Shown here: positions 33,789-41,456 of the stretch, in pieces
How positions within the stretch are numbered: position 1 is the stretch's first letter
Layout of the letters: every line of letters begins with the position of its first letter
Source of the DNA: Oscillibacter sp.
GTDB taxonomy: Bacteria > Bacillota > Clostridia > Oscillospirales > Oscillospiraceae
Direction: 5' to 3'
Assembly (NCBI GenBank): GCA_003539495.1
Contig: DPPB01000029.1
Coordinates: 65,422 to 124,872 of the forward strand
DNA length: 59,451 bases
Notes under the pieces: generated by a model
What the model saw: the letters and a program-made list of their open reading frames with translations, nothing else
What the model was told of the DNA's origin: nothing
The model's database searches: none
Made by a program: the position numbers and the translations under genes

Positions 33789-34892
33789 ATGAAAAAACTC
33801 ATCATCCGCGCATTGGCCGGTCTGCTGGCCTCCGTTCTTTTGGTGGCCGGCGTAGCACTGGTGGGCAATATGCCCAACGGCAAGCGTACCGACGGCATAT
33901 TTTATCAGGCCAGCGGCATCCATCCGGACGCTGCCCTGATGACCGTGAACAAGCGATCCGTGTCCGCCGAGGAATACCTCTACTGGCTGGCCTACGATTG
34001 CGATTATCTGTCCTCCTATATGGGCTCCGTGGACTTTGACGCCGCCGTCAGCGGCGGTCTGACCTACGGCCAGTACGCCATGGAGGACGCTCAGCGCACG
34101 GTGGTGCTCTATGCCGTGGTGCGCCAGTGGGCGCAGGAGGCCGGGATCACCCTGTCCGAGGAGTCCCAGGCCCAGCTGGACGCCCAGCGCCAGCAATATG
34201 TGACCTACTACGGCGGCGAAGAGGGCTATGCCAAGCAGCTGGAGCTTATGGGCCTCACCGATGAAGGCTTCCAGCAGATCAACCAGGTATACTTCCTGTA
34301 TTCCGAGCTGTATAAGGCCTACTGCGCCGCCGGCGGTGCCCTGCGCCCCTCCGATGAGGAGATTGCCGCCTTCGCCCAAAGCGGCGGCTACTGCACTTTC
34401 CTTCCTCTGTATTGGTCCATCACCGGCGATGAGGCCACCGACGCCGCTACCCTGGCCCAAGCTCAGGAGGCCGCGGCCCGCCTGCGCAGCGCGGAGGATG
34501 TGACGGCTGCCTATCTGCAAATTGCTCAAGAGCTGGCGCTGCAGGCATCGGAAACCGGCGAAACGGCCGCCGTCCAGGACCTGGACAGCAGCGTTGCCGC
34601 CGTCCTGACCGCTCTGGCAGAGGGGCAGGTCAGCGATGTGGTGACCACCGCCAAAGGCTATTATGTATTCGTGGGCCAGGCCCTGAATGCTGACGCCGTG
34701 CTGGATAAAATGTTCAATGCCAAGCTGGACGCTATGCGGGAGAGCGCCGGCATTCGCTACAACTGCCGCAGCTATGACAAGCTGAACGTTGCCCGCTTTT
34801 ATACCAAGCTGCAGACCCTGCGTAGTCAGCTTTCCAGCGCCGGCACGGACAGCAATACCTCAGCGGGCACGGATACGGCGCCTCAATCCTGA
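33789..34892 (+). CDS. Membrane-anchored foldase-like (SurA/PrsA-type) peptidyl-prolyl isomerase
   Basis: A 367-residue exported protein with one N-terminal helix (LIIRALAGLLASVLLVAGVA) and no lipobox cysteine. It has the SurA_N-like chaperone pattern (LMTVNKRSVSAEEYLYWLAY) and a helical middle ending before a parvulin-like C-terminal part (GQVSDVVTTAKGYYVFVGQA). The parvulin region is short and may lack isomerase activity. A Ser/Thr-rich tail closes the protein. AAGGAG sets the ATG at 33789. The role is probably folding of exported proteins at the outer face of the membrane. Confidence 0.75.
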   Translation: MKKLIIRALAGLLASVLLVAGVALVGNMPNGKRTDGIFYQASGIHPDAALMTVNKRSVSAEEYLYWLAYDCDYLSSYMGSVDFDAAVSGGLTYGQYAMEDAQRTVVLYAVVRQWAQEAGITLSEESQAQLDAQRQQYVTYYGGEEGYAKQLELMGLTDEGFQQINQVYFLYSELYKAYCAAGGALRPSDEEIAAFAQSGGYCTFLPLYWSITGDEATDAATLAQAQEAAARLRSAEDVTAAYLQIAQELALQASETGETAAVQDLDSSVAAVLTALAEGQVSDVVTTAKGYYVFVGQALNADAVLDKMFNAKLDAMRESAGIRYNCRSYDKLNVARFYTKLQTLRSQLSSAGTDSNTSAGTDTAPQS

Positions 34893-34994
34893 TAACGGCT
34901 GAATTTTATTCGTCAAAACAACGAAAGATCGAAGCTTTTCATTGCCATAAATCACAATCTTTTTGACAAGGTACATTTTTGTATCTTTTGACCA

Positions 34995-35023
34995 TTGACT
35001 ATTGTTAAAAAAATGACTATCAT
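34995..35023 (+). promoter_or_regulatory. Promoter of thiolase
   Basis: TTGACT (34995-35000), 17-bp spacer, TATCAT (35018-35023). Transcription would start near 35030, about 60 bases before the ATG. The hexamers and spacing equal those of the isomerase operon promoter at 6245-6273. Confidence 0.7.
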
Positions 35024-35091
35024 GGGGTTGCTTTAAAAAATGCGCTCTCACGCATCTATATTTAACTATAAAAATTAGGAGGAACACATTC

Positions 35092-36348
35092 ATGAAAGAC
35101 TTGTATGTTGTCAATTGCTGCAGAACAGCCATCGGCTCCTTTGGCGGTTCTTTGAAGAACACTCCCGCCGCTGAGATGGGCGCCATCGTGGTGAAGGAAG
35201 CCCTCAAGCGCGCCAATGTCGCTCCCGAGAACGTGGATGAGGTGATGTTCGGCTGCATCCTCACTGCCGCCCAGGGCCAGAATGTTGCCCGTCAGGTTTC
35301 CATCAAGGCCGGCATCCCCTACTCCGTTCCCGCTTACACCGTGGGTATGGTCTGCGGCTCCGGTATGAAGTCCGTCATCGAGGGTGCCCGTTCCATTCTG
35401 GCCGGCGATTCTGACATCGTTGTCTGCGGCGGCACCGAAAATATGAGCGCCGCTCCCTTTGCCTCTCTGGACGCCCGCTGGGGCGCCCGCATGGGCGACA
35501 AGAAGCTGGTGGACACCATGATCAAGGACGGCCTGTGGGACGCCTATAACAACTATCACATGGGCACCACCGCCGAGAACATCAATGATATTTGGGGCAT
35601 CACCCGCCGCGAGCAGGACGAGTTCGCCGCTGCTTCCCAGCAGAAGGCCTGCGCCGCCCGGGATTCCGGCCGCTTCGACGATGAGATCGTGGCCGTGCCC
35701 GTGAAGGTGAAGAAGGAGATCGTGGAGTTCAAGCGCGATGAGTATGTGAAGGAAGGCGTCACCGCCGACAGCATCGCCAAGCTCAAGGGCGCCTTCCCCG
35801 TAGGCCCCGAGTCCCCCAACCCCCAGGTGGTACATACCTTCGAGGTCACCGGTGCCCAGGATGCCGCTGACAAGGGCACCCAGCGCGTCACCGCCGCCAA
35901 CGCCTCCGGCATCAATGACGGCGCTGCCGCCATCGTGCTGGCCTCCGGCGAGGCTGTGGCCAAGTATGGTCTGAAGCCCATGGCCAAGCTTATCGGTTGG
36001 GGCCAGGGCGGCGTGGATCCCAAGATCATGGGCGTAGGCCCCGTGGTGGCATCCCGCAACGCTATGAAGAAGGCCGGCGTCACTATCGATGATATCGACC
36101 TGGTGGAGGCCAATGAGGCTTTCGCCGCCCAGTCCATCGCCGTGGCCCGTGAGCTGCACTTCGACATGAGCAAGGTCAATGTCAACGGCGGCGCTATTGC
36201 CCTGGGTCACCCCGTGGGCGCCTCCGGTGCCCGTATCATCGTGACCCTGCTGCACGAGATGCAGAAGCGGCCCGAGGCCAAGAAGGGCCTGGCAACCCTG
36301 TGCATCGGCGGCGGCATGGGCACCGCAGTGGTGTTTGAGAAGTGCTGA
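35092..36348 (+). CDS. Acetyl-CoA C-acetyltransferase (thiolase)
   Basis: A 418-residue thiolase joining two acetyl-CoA to acetoacetyl-CoA, the first step to butyrate or a step in fatty acid breakdown. The acylated cysteine is C88 in GMVCGSGMKSV; EANEAFAAQ, NGGAIALGHPVGASGAR and CIGGGMG complete the active site. It is about 25 residues longer than the usual 390-395: a stretch around residues 235-265 (FPVGPESPNPQVV and following) replaces the short loop before TAANASGINDGAA. AGGAGG precedes the ATG. It stands alone with its own promoter and terminator. Confidence 0.95.
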   Translation: MKDLYVVNCCRTAIGSFGGSLKNTPAAEMGAIVVKEALKRANVAPENVDEVMFGCILTAAQGQNVARQVSIKAGIPYSVPAYTVGMVCGSGMKSVIEGARSILAGDSDIVVCGGTENMSAAPFASLDARWGARMGDKKLVDTMIKDGLWDAYNNYHMGTTAENINDIWGITRREQDEFAAASQQKACAARDSGRFDDEIVAVPVKVKKEIVEFKRDEYVKEGVTADSIAKLKGAFPVGPESPNPQVVHTFEVTGAQDAADKGTQRVTAANASGINDGAAAIVLASGEAVAKYGLKPMAKLIGWGQGGVDPKIMGVGPVVASRNAMKKAGVTIDDIDLVEANEAFAAQSIAVARELHFDMSKVNVNGGAIALGHPVGASGARIIVTLLHEMQKRPEAKKGLATLCIGGGMGTAVVFEKC

Positions 36349-36376
36349 TTGGCTGAAGCATAACGCATAAAAGCAA

Positions 36377-36412
36377 AAATCGGGGGTCCCGGGCTTCCGG
36401 GACCCCCGATTT
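36377..36412 (+). terminator. Terminator of thiolase
   Basis: A perfect 16-bp stem (AAATCGGGGGTCCCGG and complement) with a GCTT loop, very stable. Little T run follows on the plus strand. Confidence 0.85.
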
Positions 36413-36418
36413 ACCCTG

Positions 36419-36600
36419 TCGAAAAATCCTTTGGATTTTTCCGACAAAAGGATTGCAGCCTGCTGCGCGCATAATTTTTGCACGGAGCGCAAAAATTCCA
36501 CACTTGCAGTCTGAGGGGTATTTTTCCCCACGCACATGTCGCGGTGAAAAATGATTTGAATTTTTTGCCGCCTGCGGGCGACAAACTCTGCGAGGCTTTT
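36419..36600. repeat. Dispersed structured intergenic repeat, full copy 2
   Basis: Closely similar to 29827-30010 along its length, with the same terminal hairpin (AAAAATCC/GGATTTTT), the GCCTGCTGCGCGCATAATTT block, GGTATTTTTCCCCACGCACA and the ACTCTGCGAGGCTTT end. It lies between the thiolase terminator and the tRNA promoter. Confidence 0.85.
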
Positions 36601-36667
36601 TGAAACGCTGGGGGAGGGGAGAAGTGGTCCTAATTTTGTTGAAGGGCAAAAATATCGCACAGAGGTG

Positions 36668-36696
36668 TTGACAATCCCGCAGGAATGTGATATTCT
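36668..36696 (+). promoter_or_regulatory. Promoter of the tRNA operon
   Basis: Consensus TTGACA (36668-36673), 17-bp spacer, TATTCT (36691-36696), 17 bases before the first tRNA. Confidence 0.85.
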
Positions 36697-36713
36697 AATT
36701 CTTGCCTAAATCC

Positions 36714-36799
36714 GCCGGTGTGGTGGAATGGTAGACACAGGAGACTTAAAATCTCCCGGTAGCAATACCGTACCGGTTCGAGTCCGGTCACCGGCACCA
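36714..36799 (+). tRNA. tRNA-Leu, anticodon TAA
   Basis: GCCGGTG pairs with CACCGGC as acceptor stem; the anticodon loop CTTAAAA gives TAA at 36747-36749; a long variable arm (CCCGGTAGCAATACCGTACC region) and the T arm GGTTCGAGTCC follow. CCA is encoded. It reads UUA. Confidence 0.97.
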
Positions 36800-36816
36800 T
36801 CCGGTAAACTATATAT

Positions 36817-36892
<76 letters not shown>

Positions 36893-36895
36893 TCA

Positions 36896-36927
36896 AAAGT
36901 CCTGAAATCGTAAGATTTCAGGACTTT
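36896..36927 (+). terminator. Terminator after tRNA-fMet
   Basis: AAAGTCCTGAAATC (36896-36909) pairs with its complement at 36914-36927, loop of 4, then a T run. It lies inside the island end. An equivalent hairpin follows the right repeat at 59165-59196. Confidence 0.9.
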
Positions 36928-36989
36928 TTCTTGCGTTTTAGGGCTCAAAAAGTTCTGAGAAATATTATGCGATTTTCGCAAAAACCGTT

Positions 36990-37010
36990 TGACCCATATT
37001 CTGACCCATA
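36990..37010. repeat. Paired TGACCCATA motifs next to attL (candidate integrase arm sites)
   Basis: TGACCCATA occurs at 36990-36998 and 37002-37010, a 12-base period. Similar pairs lie at 58754-58773, 58984-59002 and 59238-59256, all close to an att repeat. On the minus strand they read ATGGGTCAGAATATGGGTCA. Confidence 0.5.
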
Positions 37011-37205
37011 ATAGAATAGCACCTAGTGGACAAGTTAGCATTTTTCAGAATCCAATGTCCACCAAGTTGGAAAATCCGATGAATTTTCAAAACTTTTTTG
37101 GAGTTTTGGTTGGACCCGAAATTTGGGTTCAACCTCCCTTGGTCAAGCCTATTTGTCCACTTGTTGGGATTTTACACTGATCTCCTGGCAATCCTCTTGA
37201 ATTAC

Positions 37206-37248
37206 AAACCCTCTCGCTGACCTTTTTTCAGGCTCTGTGAGAGGGTTT
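37206..37248 (+). terminator. Stem-loop terminator in the attL flank
   Basis: AAACCCTCTC pairs with GAGAGGGTTT, followed by TATTTG. It separates the att region from the XRE regulator. The rest of 36930-37316 holds no supported gene, only an imperfect hairpin at 37108-37134. Confidence 0.65.
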
Positions 37249-37316
37249 TATTTGTTTCTTTTGTTTTGTTAGGTGTTGTTCGGCGGTATAATGTGATGTC
37301 GTTTGGTGGGAGCTTC

Positions 37317-37559
37317 TTATTCTTCAATACCGTCTATCAAAGCATCGTAAGTTGTATGCAGTGCTTTTTTGATCGCCTGGAGCTGCGTTGCCTGAATATG
37401 CTGTGTGCCGCGTTCTATTTTAACAAGGCACTCGCGCGTCATATCGCATCCGTCAATCTGGAGCATGCGGACAAGATCGGTTTGCCCCAGCTTCCGAGCC
37501 TTTCGGATTATTCTTATATTCTCTCCAATGCGAAGATCCTGCTTGATTTTCTGCTCCAT
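37317..37559 (-). CDS. XRE-family helix-turn-helix regulator
   Basis: An 80-residue protein that is essentially a single helix-turn-helix domain: IGENIRIIRKARKLGQTDLVRML, then CDMTRECLVKIERGTQ and ALHTTYDALIDG as the closing helices. It likely represses the divergent operon. GGGGTGATTTT precedes the ATG at 37559; a longer form from 37592 lacks a ribosome site. Two GGAC-N8-GTCC sites lie between it and the operon start. Confidence 0.82.
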   Translation of the reverse strand: MEQKIKQDLRIGENIRIIRKARKLGQTDLVRMLQIDGCDMTRECLVKIERGTQHIQATQLQAIKKALHTTYDALIDGIEE

Positions 37560-37574
37560 AAAATCACCCCTTGT

Positions 37575-37590
37575 GGACTTATTTTGGTCC
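37575..37590. promoter_or_regulatory. Operator 1: GGAC-N8-GTCC
   Basis: GGACTTATTTTGGTCC, a palindromic pair of half sites, 15 bases upstream of the XRE start codon. It probably covers the regulator's own promoter or leader. Confidence 0.5.
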
Positions 37591-37617
37591 ATATGGGTTT
37601 ATTTTATGAATTTGCTG

Positions 37618-37643
37618 TGATATAATGGGACTAGTATTGGTCC
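37618..37643 (+). promoter_or_regulatory. Extended -10 promoter overlapping operator 2
   Basis: TGATATAAT (37618-37626) is an extended -10 box for the rightward operon. Directly after it GGACTAGTATTGGTCC (37628-37643) repeats the operator half sites with the same 8-base spacing, placed over the expected transcription start. Bound repressor would block initiation. The leader to the first gene is about 155 bases. Confidence 0.55.
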
Positions 37644-37789
37644 ACCAAGCGAAAACGATGGCAATTACATGGATGATCATTGTATTCTGATGATTAAGAA
37701 GATATAATATTCTTATTCCTCTGGCTCGCGAAATTTACAATTTCTCTTATGGTAGATAATCAACACAAAAAGTTTAGGAGCGATAGAGA

Positions 37790-39685
37790 ATGGGCACAAT
37801 CAAGAGAGAGCCTGCGATCAGGGCATTTTCCCTGATGATGGTACTGACTATGCTGATCAGCATAGTACCCCTTGCTGTATCGGCAAATACCGGTAAAACA
37901 GATGTTCCGGGAAAGGTATACGAGTTTGACAAGGACAGCCATTATGAATTTACTGACAGCGACAGATATGCTGATTCCAGCGAGAGCAATACATACGGTA
38001 GCTTTTCTGTAAGCGGTAATATTGCCAGCGTAGACAGTAAAGATGGTGTCCCTGCCTATGAGGTAGAGGATGGCAATCTGAGATTCTTTTACAATTACTC
38101 GGATTCCATGTTGAATGCTGACCTGGATTTCTGGCACTTGGTAGAGGATAAGTCCAAGAAGGTTAATGATCTGACCCTGGATTCCAATGTTTTGAAGGGT
38201 GCGATTATTCTTCAAACTTCCAAAGACAGAGTGAATTGGGTCAATGTCGGCACGACCACCAATGCCTTTGCGGACACACCTGTTCGGACAGATGCGATCT
38301 ATAATACCACGGATGTGCAGTTGATCAACAGCTGCTTCTACCGGGTTATTGTAGTGTATGAGCTGCGGATCAGAACGGAGCAGAGCAATTTCCTGTTTAT
38401 CAATACCGATAAGTATGAGAATAAGAAATGTGCGGAAGTGTATGAATTCTATGCCTATACCAACAGCGGCGAAAGCACTGTAACGGATCCCAATCAGATC
38501 TACAGTCTTGGCTACAGAGTCCGGGTAGAGAACTTTGATGGTTATTCCGGCGAAGGATCTATCGACAAGGACGATCCGCATTACGGCTGGAATTTGAGCA
38601 ATTTCTTTGTGAGCGGCTATACGGATGAAATCGCTGAATCCGATGGCAATGTGGTGTTCCTGAAAAATGTGGGCGATAAAGTTACCTTGTGGTTCAACCT
38701 GGGGCAGAATATCAATGCTTTAAATGGCAAGGATAATCTGTCGATTACAGCGGATACTGAGGGATATGACCAGTATTTCGAGACACCCAGAATGAACTTT
38801 GGTCGAGGAGTGCTGATCATTCGCTATACGGATCACAATAATGTCCAGGGGGAGCCTACGATCTACACAAATTATCTGGAAGCCAATGCGACGGTCGGCG
38901 CAGATACCAAGGTGCAGCTTTTTGAGGAAGGCGATTATGAGGTGGCGCTGGATTATCAGATTACTGATGACCAGTTGATTGACCAAATTAGCCATTACCG
39001 CATCTTCTTCAAATTCTCTGTTCGTAACGGCAACTGCATGGTGTACCCCTTTGATGTGGTAACCGGCAGTGAATTGACCAACAGTTCCATGACAGAGAAC
39101 GGTTTCCGCCTGGATCTGGCAAAATCCCGCTATTTGAAGGTCAACATTAAGCGCGAGGTGCTGAAGGACAGCGCCGATGGACTGGTTGAGGACACTCGTT
39201 TCAACGGCCCGGCCAAGGATGGAGCTCAGTATGCCGATGAAGGTATCTACACGATCACTGTAACAAACGAGTATACCGGGCAGTTTACAGTGAAGAAGAT
39301 CTATGTAGGCACCAACAATGTGCTGAGAGCGCATATGACAACAGGATTGTCTATTCCTGAAATCAACAACCTTGTTGCGCAGGGTGCTACGATTTCTGAC
39401 GACGGCACCATTCAGCTTGCAAGCATTACACCGGCAACGGATGCAACCAAGCCAACGGATGCAACCCAGGCACCTACGGATAAGCCTGCCGATGGTGAAA
39501 CGCAAGCACCGGGGAACGATACAACGGGAAAAATGGAAACGCCGTCCGCTGGCTTGCTTGTTATGGTGGCAGTAATTGCAATTGTGTGTATTGCTGTGTT
39601 TGTGATCATTGTACGCAAAAAGCGCAGTACAAACCAGGCTGCGAAGGTTGCCGTGGAAGAACCTGATGGAGGTGCAGAAGAATGA
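37790..39685 (+). CDS. Exported, C-terminally membrane-anchored surface protein of unknown function
   Basis: A 631-residue protein. It has a signal peptide (AFSLMMVLTMLISIVPLAVSA), a large extracellular region rich in Asp, Tyr, Thr and Asn that looks beta-rich, a Thr/Pro linker (DATKPTDATQAPTDKPADG), one C-terminal helix (LLVMVAVIAIVCIAVFVIIV) and a basic stop-transfer RKKR. No LPXTG motif is seen. AGGAGCGATAGAGA precedes the ATG. Its stop overlaps the start of the lipoprotein gene (ATGA), so the two are co-translated. No enzyme motif is recognised; a ligand-binding or docking role for the toxin is speculation. Confidence 0.75.
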   Translation: MGTIKREPAIRAFSLMMVLTMLISIVPLAVSANTGKTDVPGKVYEFDKDSHYEFTDSDRYADSSESNTYGSFSVSGNIASVDSKDGVPAYEVEDGNLRFFYNYSDSMLNADLDFWHLVEDKSKKVNDLTLDSNVLKGAIILQTSKDRVNWVNVGTTTNAFADTPVRTDAIYNTTDVQLINSCFYRVIVVYELRIRTEQSNFLFINTDKYENKKCAEVYEFYAYTNSGESTVTDPNQIYSLGYRVRVENFDGYSGEGSIDKDDPHYGWNLSNFFVSGYTDEIAESDGNVVFLKNVGDKVTLWFNLGQNINALNGKDNLSITADTEGYDQYFETPRMNFGRGVLIIRYTDHNNVQGEPTIYTNYLEANATVGADTKVQLFEEGDYEVALDYQITDDQLIDQISHYRIFFKFSVRNGNCMVYPFDVVTGSELTNSSMTENGFRLDLAKSRYLKVNIKREVLKDSADGLVEDTRFNGPAKDGAQYADEGIYTITVTNEYTGQFTVKKIYVGTNNVLRAHMTTGLSIPEINNLVAQGATISDDGTIQLASITPATDATKPTDATQAPTDKPADGETQAPGNDTTGKMETPSAGLLVMVAVIAIVCIAVFVIIVRKKRSTNQAAKVAVEEPDGGAEE

Positions 39686-40908
39686 AGCGATTGATTGCAC
39701 TGATCCTTAGTTTCGCACTGCTGCTTTCTGGCTGTGCCCCAGTACAAATGAATCAAGAACCTACTGATAACACAACTGCACCAACCGCAGAATTACCTGC
39801 ACAAACTACAGTTTGGGTTGATACTGTTCCTGAGTATAACGCTCTGGATGATGCAGACCTTCTCAATCATTTGGAGGACTTGGTATACAGAGAGACCGTT
39901 TCGTCGTTGAACAGCACAGAGTATGTTGTTGAAAATATCAGCGCTGTATACATCTCAAAAGAGTATCTTGAAGAGGTGGCGTTTAATTCTCGGTCCAACA
40001 TCTACTTTGGGTATACATTAGCGGAACTGGATGAATTGTTCCAGGGTTCTAGATATGTGTTTACCCTAGGTTCAGATGGGCAGACCACGGTCCAGGAACT
40101 GCAGGAAATTGAAGATACCTCTACAGAAACGATGCTCAAAAATGTCGCAATCGGTACTGGTGTCATCCTTGTCTGCGTTACTGTTTCGGCGGTGTCTGCC
40201 GGTGCTGGAGCGCCTGCGGTCAGTGTAATTTTTGCTGCTTCTGCCAAGACTGGAACACTTATGGCATTGACTTCCGGTGGATTCGGTGCTATATCTGCTG
40301 GCATTGTTCGTGGAATTCAAACTGGTGATTTCAATGAAGCCATGGAAGCTGCGGCACTTGCTGGTAGTGAAGGCTTCAAGTGGGGCGCAATATCCGGTGC
40401 CATCAGTGGTGGAACGCAGGAGGCATTTGCTCTCAAAGCTGCAACAAGGAGTGGCCTTACAATGAATGAGGCTGCCATCATTCAACAGGAATCTGGCCTG
40501 CCTATGGATGTGATTTCCCAGCTTCACAGCATGGATGAGTATCTCGTATATAAGGATGCTGGATTAAAGCCTGTCATGGTGAACGGCAGAACAGCACTTG
40601 TCCAGAACATCGACTTGAACTATGTGAGTACCCTCCCTGATGGATCAGAAGTTACAAACCTTGTAAGAATGCAGCGTGGTTATGCTCCGATAGATCCTAC
40701 AACGGGGAAAGCGTATCAGCTTCACCATATCGGACAAAAAGCAGATGGCACATTGGCGATCCTTACAGAGTCCCAGCACCAAGGAAACTCCGCGATACTG
40801 AATATTGTGGGTAAGGAATCTGAGATTGACCGGCAGGCTTTCAACGCAACGCGAAAGGCTTTCTGGGAATACCTCGGAAAAGTTGTGTTTGCAAACGGAG
40901 GAGTTTAG
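39682..40908 (+). CDS. Lipoprotein polymorphic toxin with C-terminal LHH-type nuclease domain
   Basis: A 408-residue protein. The leader ends in LLLSGC with lipidated C18. A linker is followed by a glycine/alanine-rich hydrophobic stretch (about residues 155-240, including GFKWGAISGAISGGTQEA) of the kind that precedes toxin domains in polymorphic toxins. The C-terminal part has YQLHHIGQKADGTLAIL with H348/H349, then ESQHQGNSAILN with a further histidine: the signature of LHH-type HNH/endonuclease VII toxins. It would cut nucleic acid in a competing cell. The next gene encodes a SUKH-type immunity protein. How a lipoprotein is delivered is not evident. Confidence 0.78.
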   Translation: MKRLIALILSFALLLSGCAPVQMNQEPTDNTTAPTAELPAQTTVWVDTVPEYNALDDADLLNHLEDLVYRETVSSLNSTEYVVENISAVYISKEYLEEVAFNSRSNIYFGYTLAELDELFQGSRYVFTLGSDGQTTVQELQEIEDTSTETMLKNVAIGTGVILVCVTVSAVSAGAGAPAVSVIFAASAKTGTLMALTSGGFGAISAGIVRGIQTGDFNEAMEAAALAGSEGFKWGAISGAISGGTQEAFALKAATRSGLTMNEAAIIQQESGLPMDVISQLHSMDEYLVYKDAGLKPVMVNGRTALVQNIDLNYVSTLPDGSEVTNLVRMQRGYAPIDPTTGKAYQLHHIGQKADGTLAILTESQHQGNSAILNIVGKESEIDRQAFNATRKAFWEYLGKVVFANGGV

Positions 40909-40910
40909 CA

Positions 40911-41303
40911 ATGGCCAATATCATCGAAGTAATGAAAAGCATCCCGGATTACATTGGATCAAACGGACGATCTGAGGGTGAAATTGCGGCAGCGGAGAAA
41001 TCTCTGGGAACTATGTTTGCTCCAGACTATAGGCTGTATTTGAAAGAGATTGGCCTTGCGTGCTTTGATGGTCATGAGCTTACGGGAATAACCAATGATA
41101 CGCGTCTATCTGTGGTTGCGGTTACGGAACAGGAACGAGCGGCAAATCCGAATATTCCATCTTCTTGGTATGTTGTAGAGCAGACTGGTTTTGACGGAAT
41201 TGTAATTTGGCAAGCGCCAACAGGCGAAATTTACCAGACGGTATCAATTGCTCCGGGATGCGAGCTTTATAATTCTCTCGTAGGATATGTAACTGCAAAA
41301 TAA
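40911..41303 (+). CDS. SMI1/KNR4 (SUKH) family immunity protein
   Basis: A 130-residue cytoplasmic protein. The SUKH-type pattern is visible: SEGEIAAAEKSLGTMFAPDY, RLYLKEIGLACFDGHEL and later SWYVVEQTGFDGIVIWQAP. Members bind and neutralise nuclease toxins encoded just upstream. It starts 3 bases after the toxin stop, with GGAGGAG in the toxin's last codons. It should protect the producer from the LHH nuclease. Confidence 0.85.
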   Translation: MANIIEVMKSIPDYIGSNGRSEGEIAAAEKSLGTMFAPDYRLYLKEIGLACFDGHELTGITNDTRLSVVAVTEQERAANPNIPSSWYVVEQTGFDGIVIWQAPTGEIYQTVSIAPGCELYNSLVGYVTAK

Positions 41304-41315
41304 GCAGATCCAATC

Positions 41316-41350
41316 AATATGCGGTGTGTCGTTTTGGCACACCGCATATT
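41316..41350 (+). terminator. Terminator of the toxin-immunity operon
   Basis: AATATGCGGTGTG pairs with CACACCGCATATT (41338-41350), loop of 9; the arms end in TATT with a weak T run. Confidence 0.75.
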
Positions 41351-41395
41351 TATATGCTTGGCACTTATACGATCTTTGATCAGCGAGGAGTGCGC

Positions 41396-41424
41396 TTGAA
41401 AAAAGCAGAAGTATAAAATATAAT
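41396..41424 (+). promoter_or_regulatory. Promoter of the membrane protein gene
   Basis: TTGAAA (41396-41401), 17-bp spacer, TATAAT (41419-41424). Transcription would start near 41431, 26 bases before the ATG. Confidence 0.75.
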
Positions 41425-41456
41425 ATAGTCGACATTTATGGCAAGGAGGTGTGGGG

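Noticed and set aside
35062..36660. 532-codon leftward open frame across thiolase and the repeat
   Set aside because: Antisense to a certain thiolase gene. The part that resembles the frame at 29816-30019 comes only from the shared intergenic repeat.
39682..40908. Lipoprotein as an ordinary solute-binding protein
   Set aside because: It lacks the binding-protein fold, has a glycine/alanine-rich hydrophobic middle, and ends in an LHH nuclease motif next to a SUKH gene.
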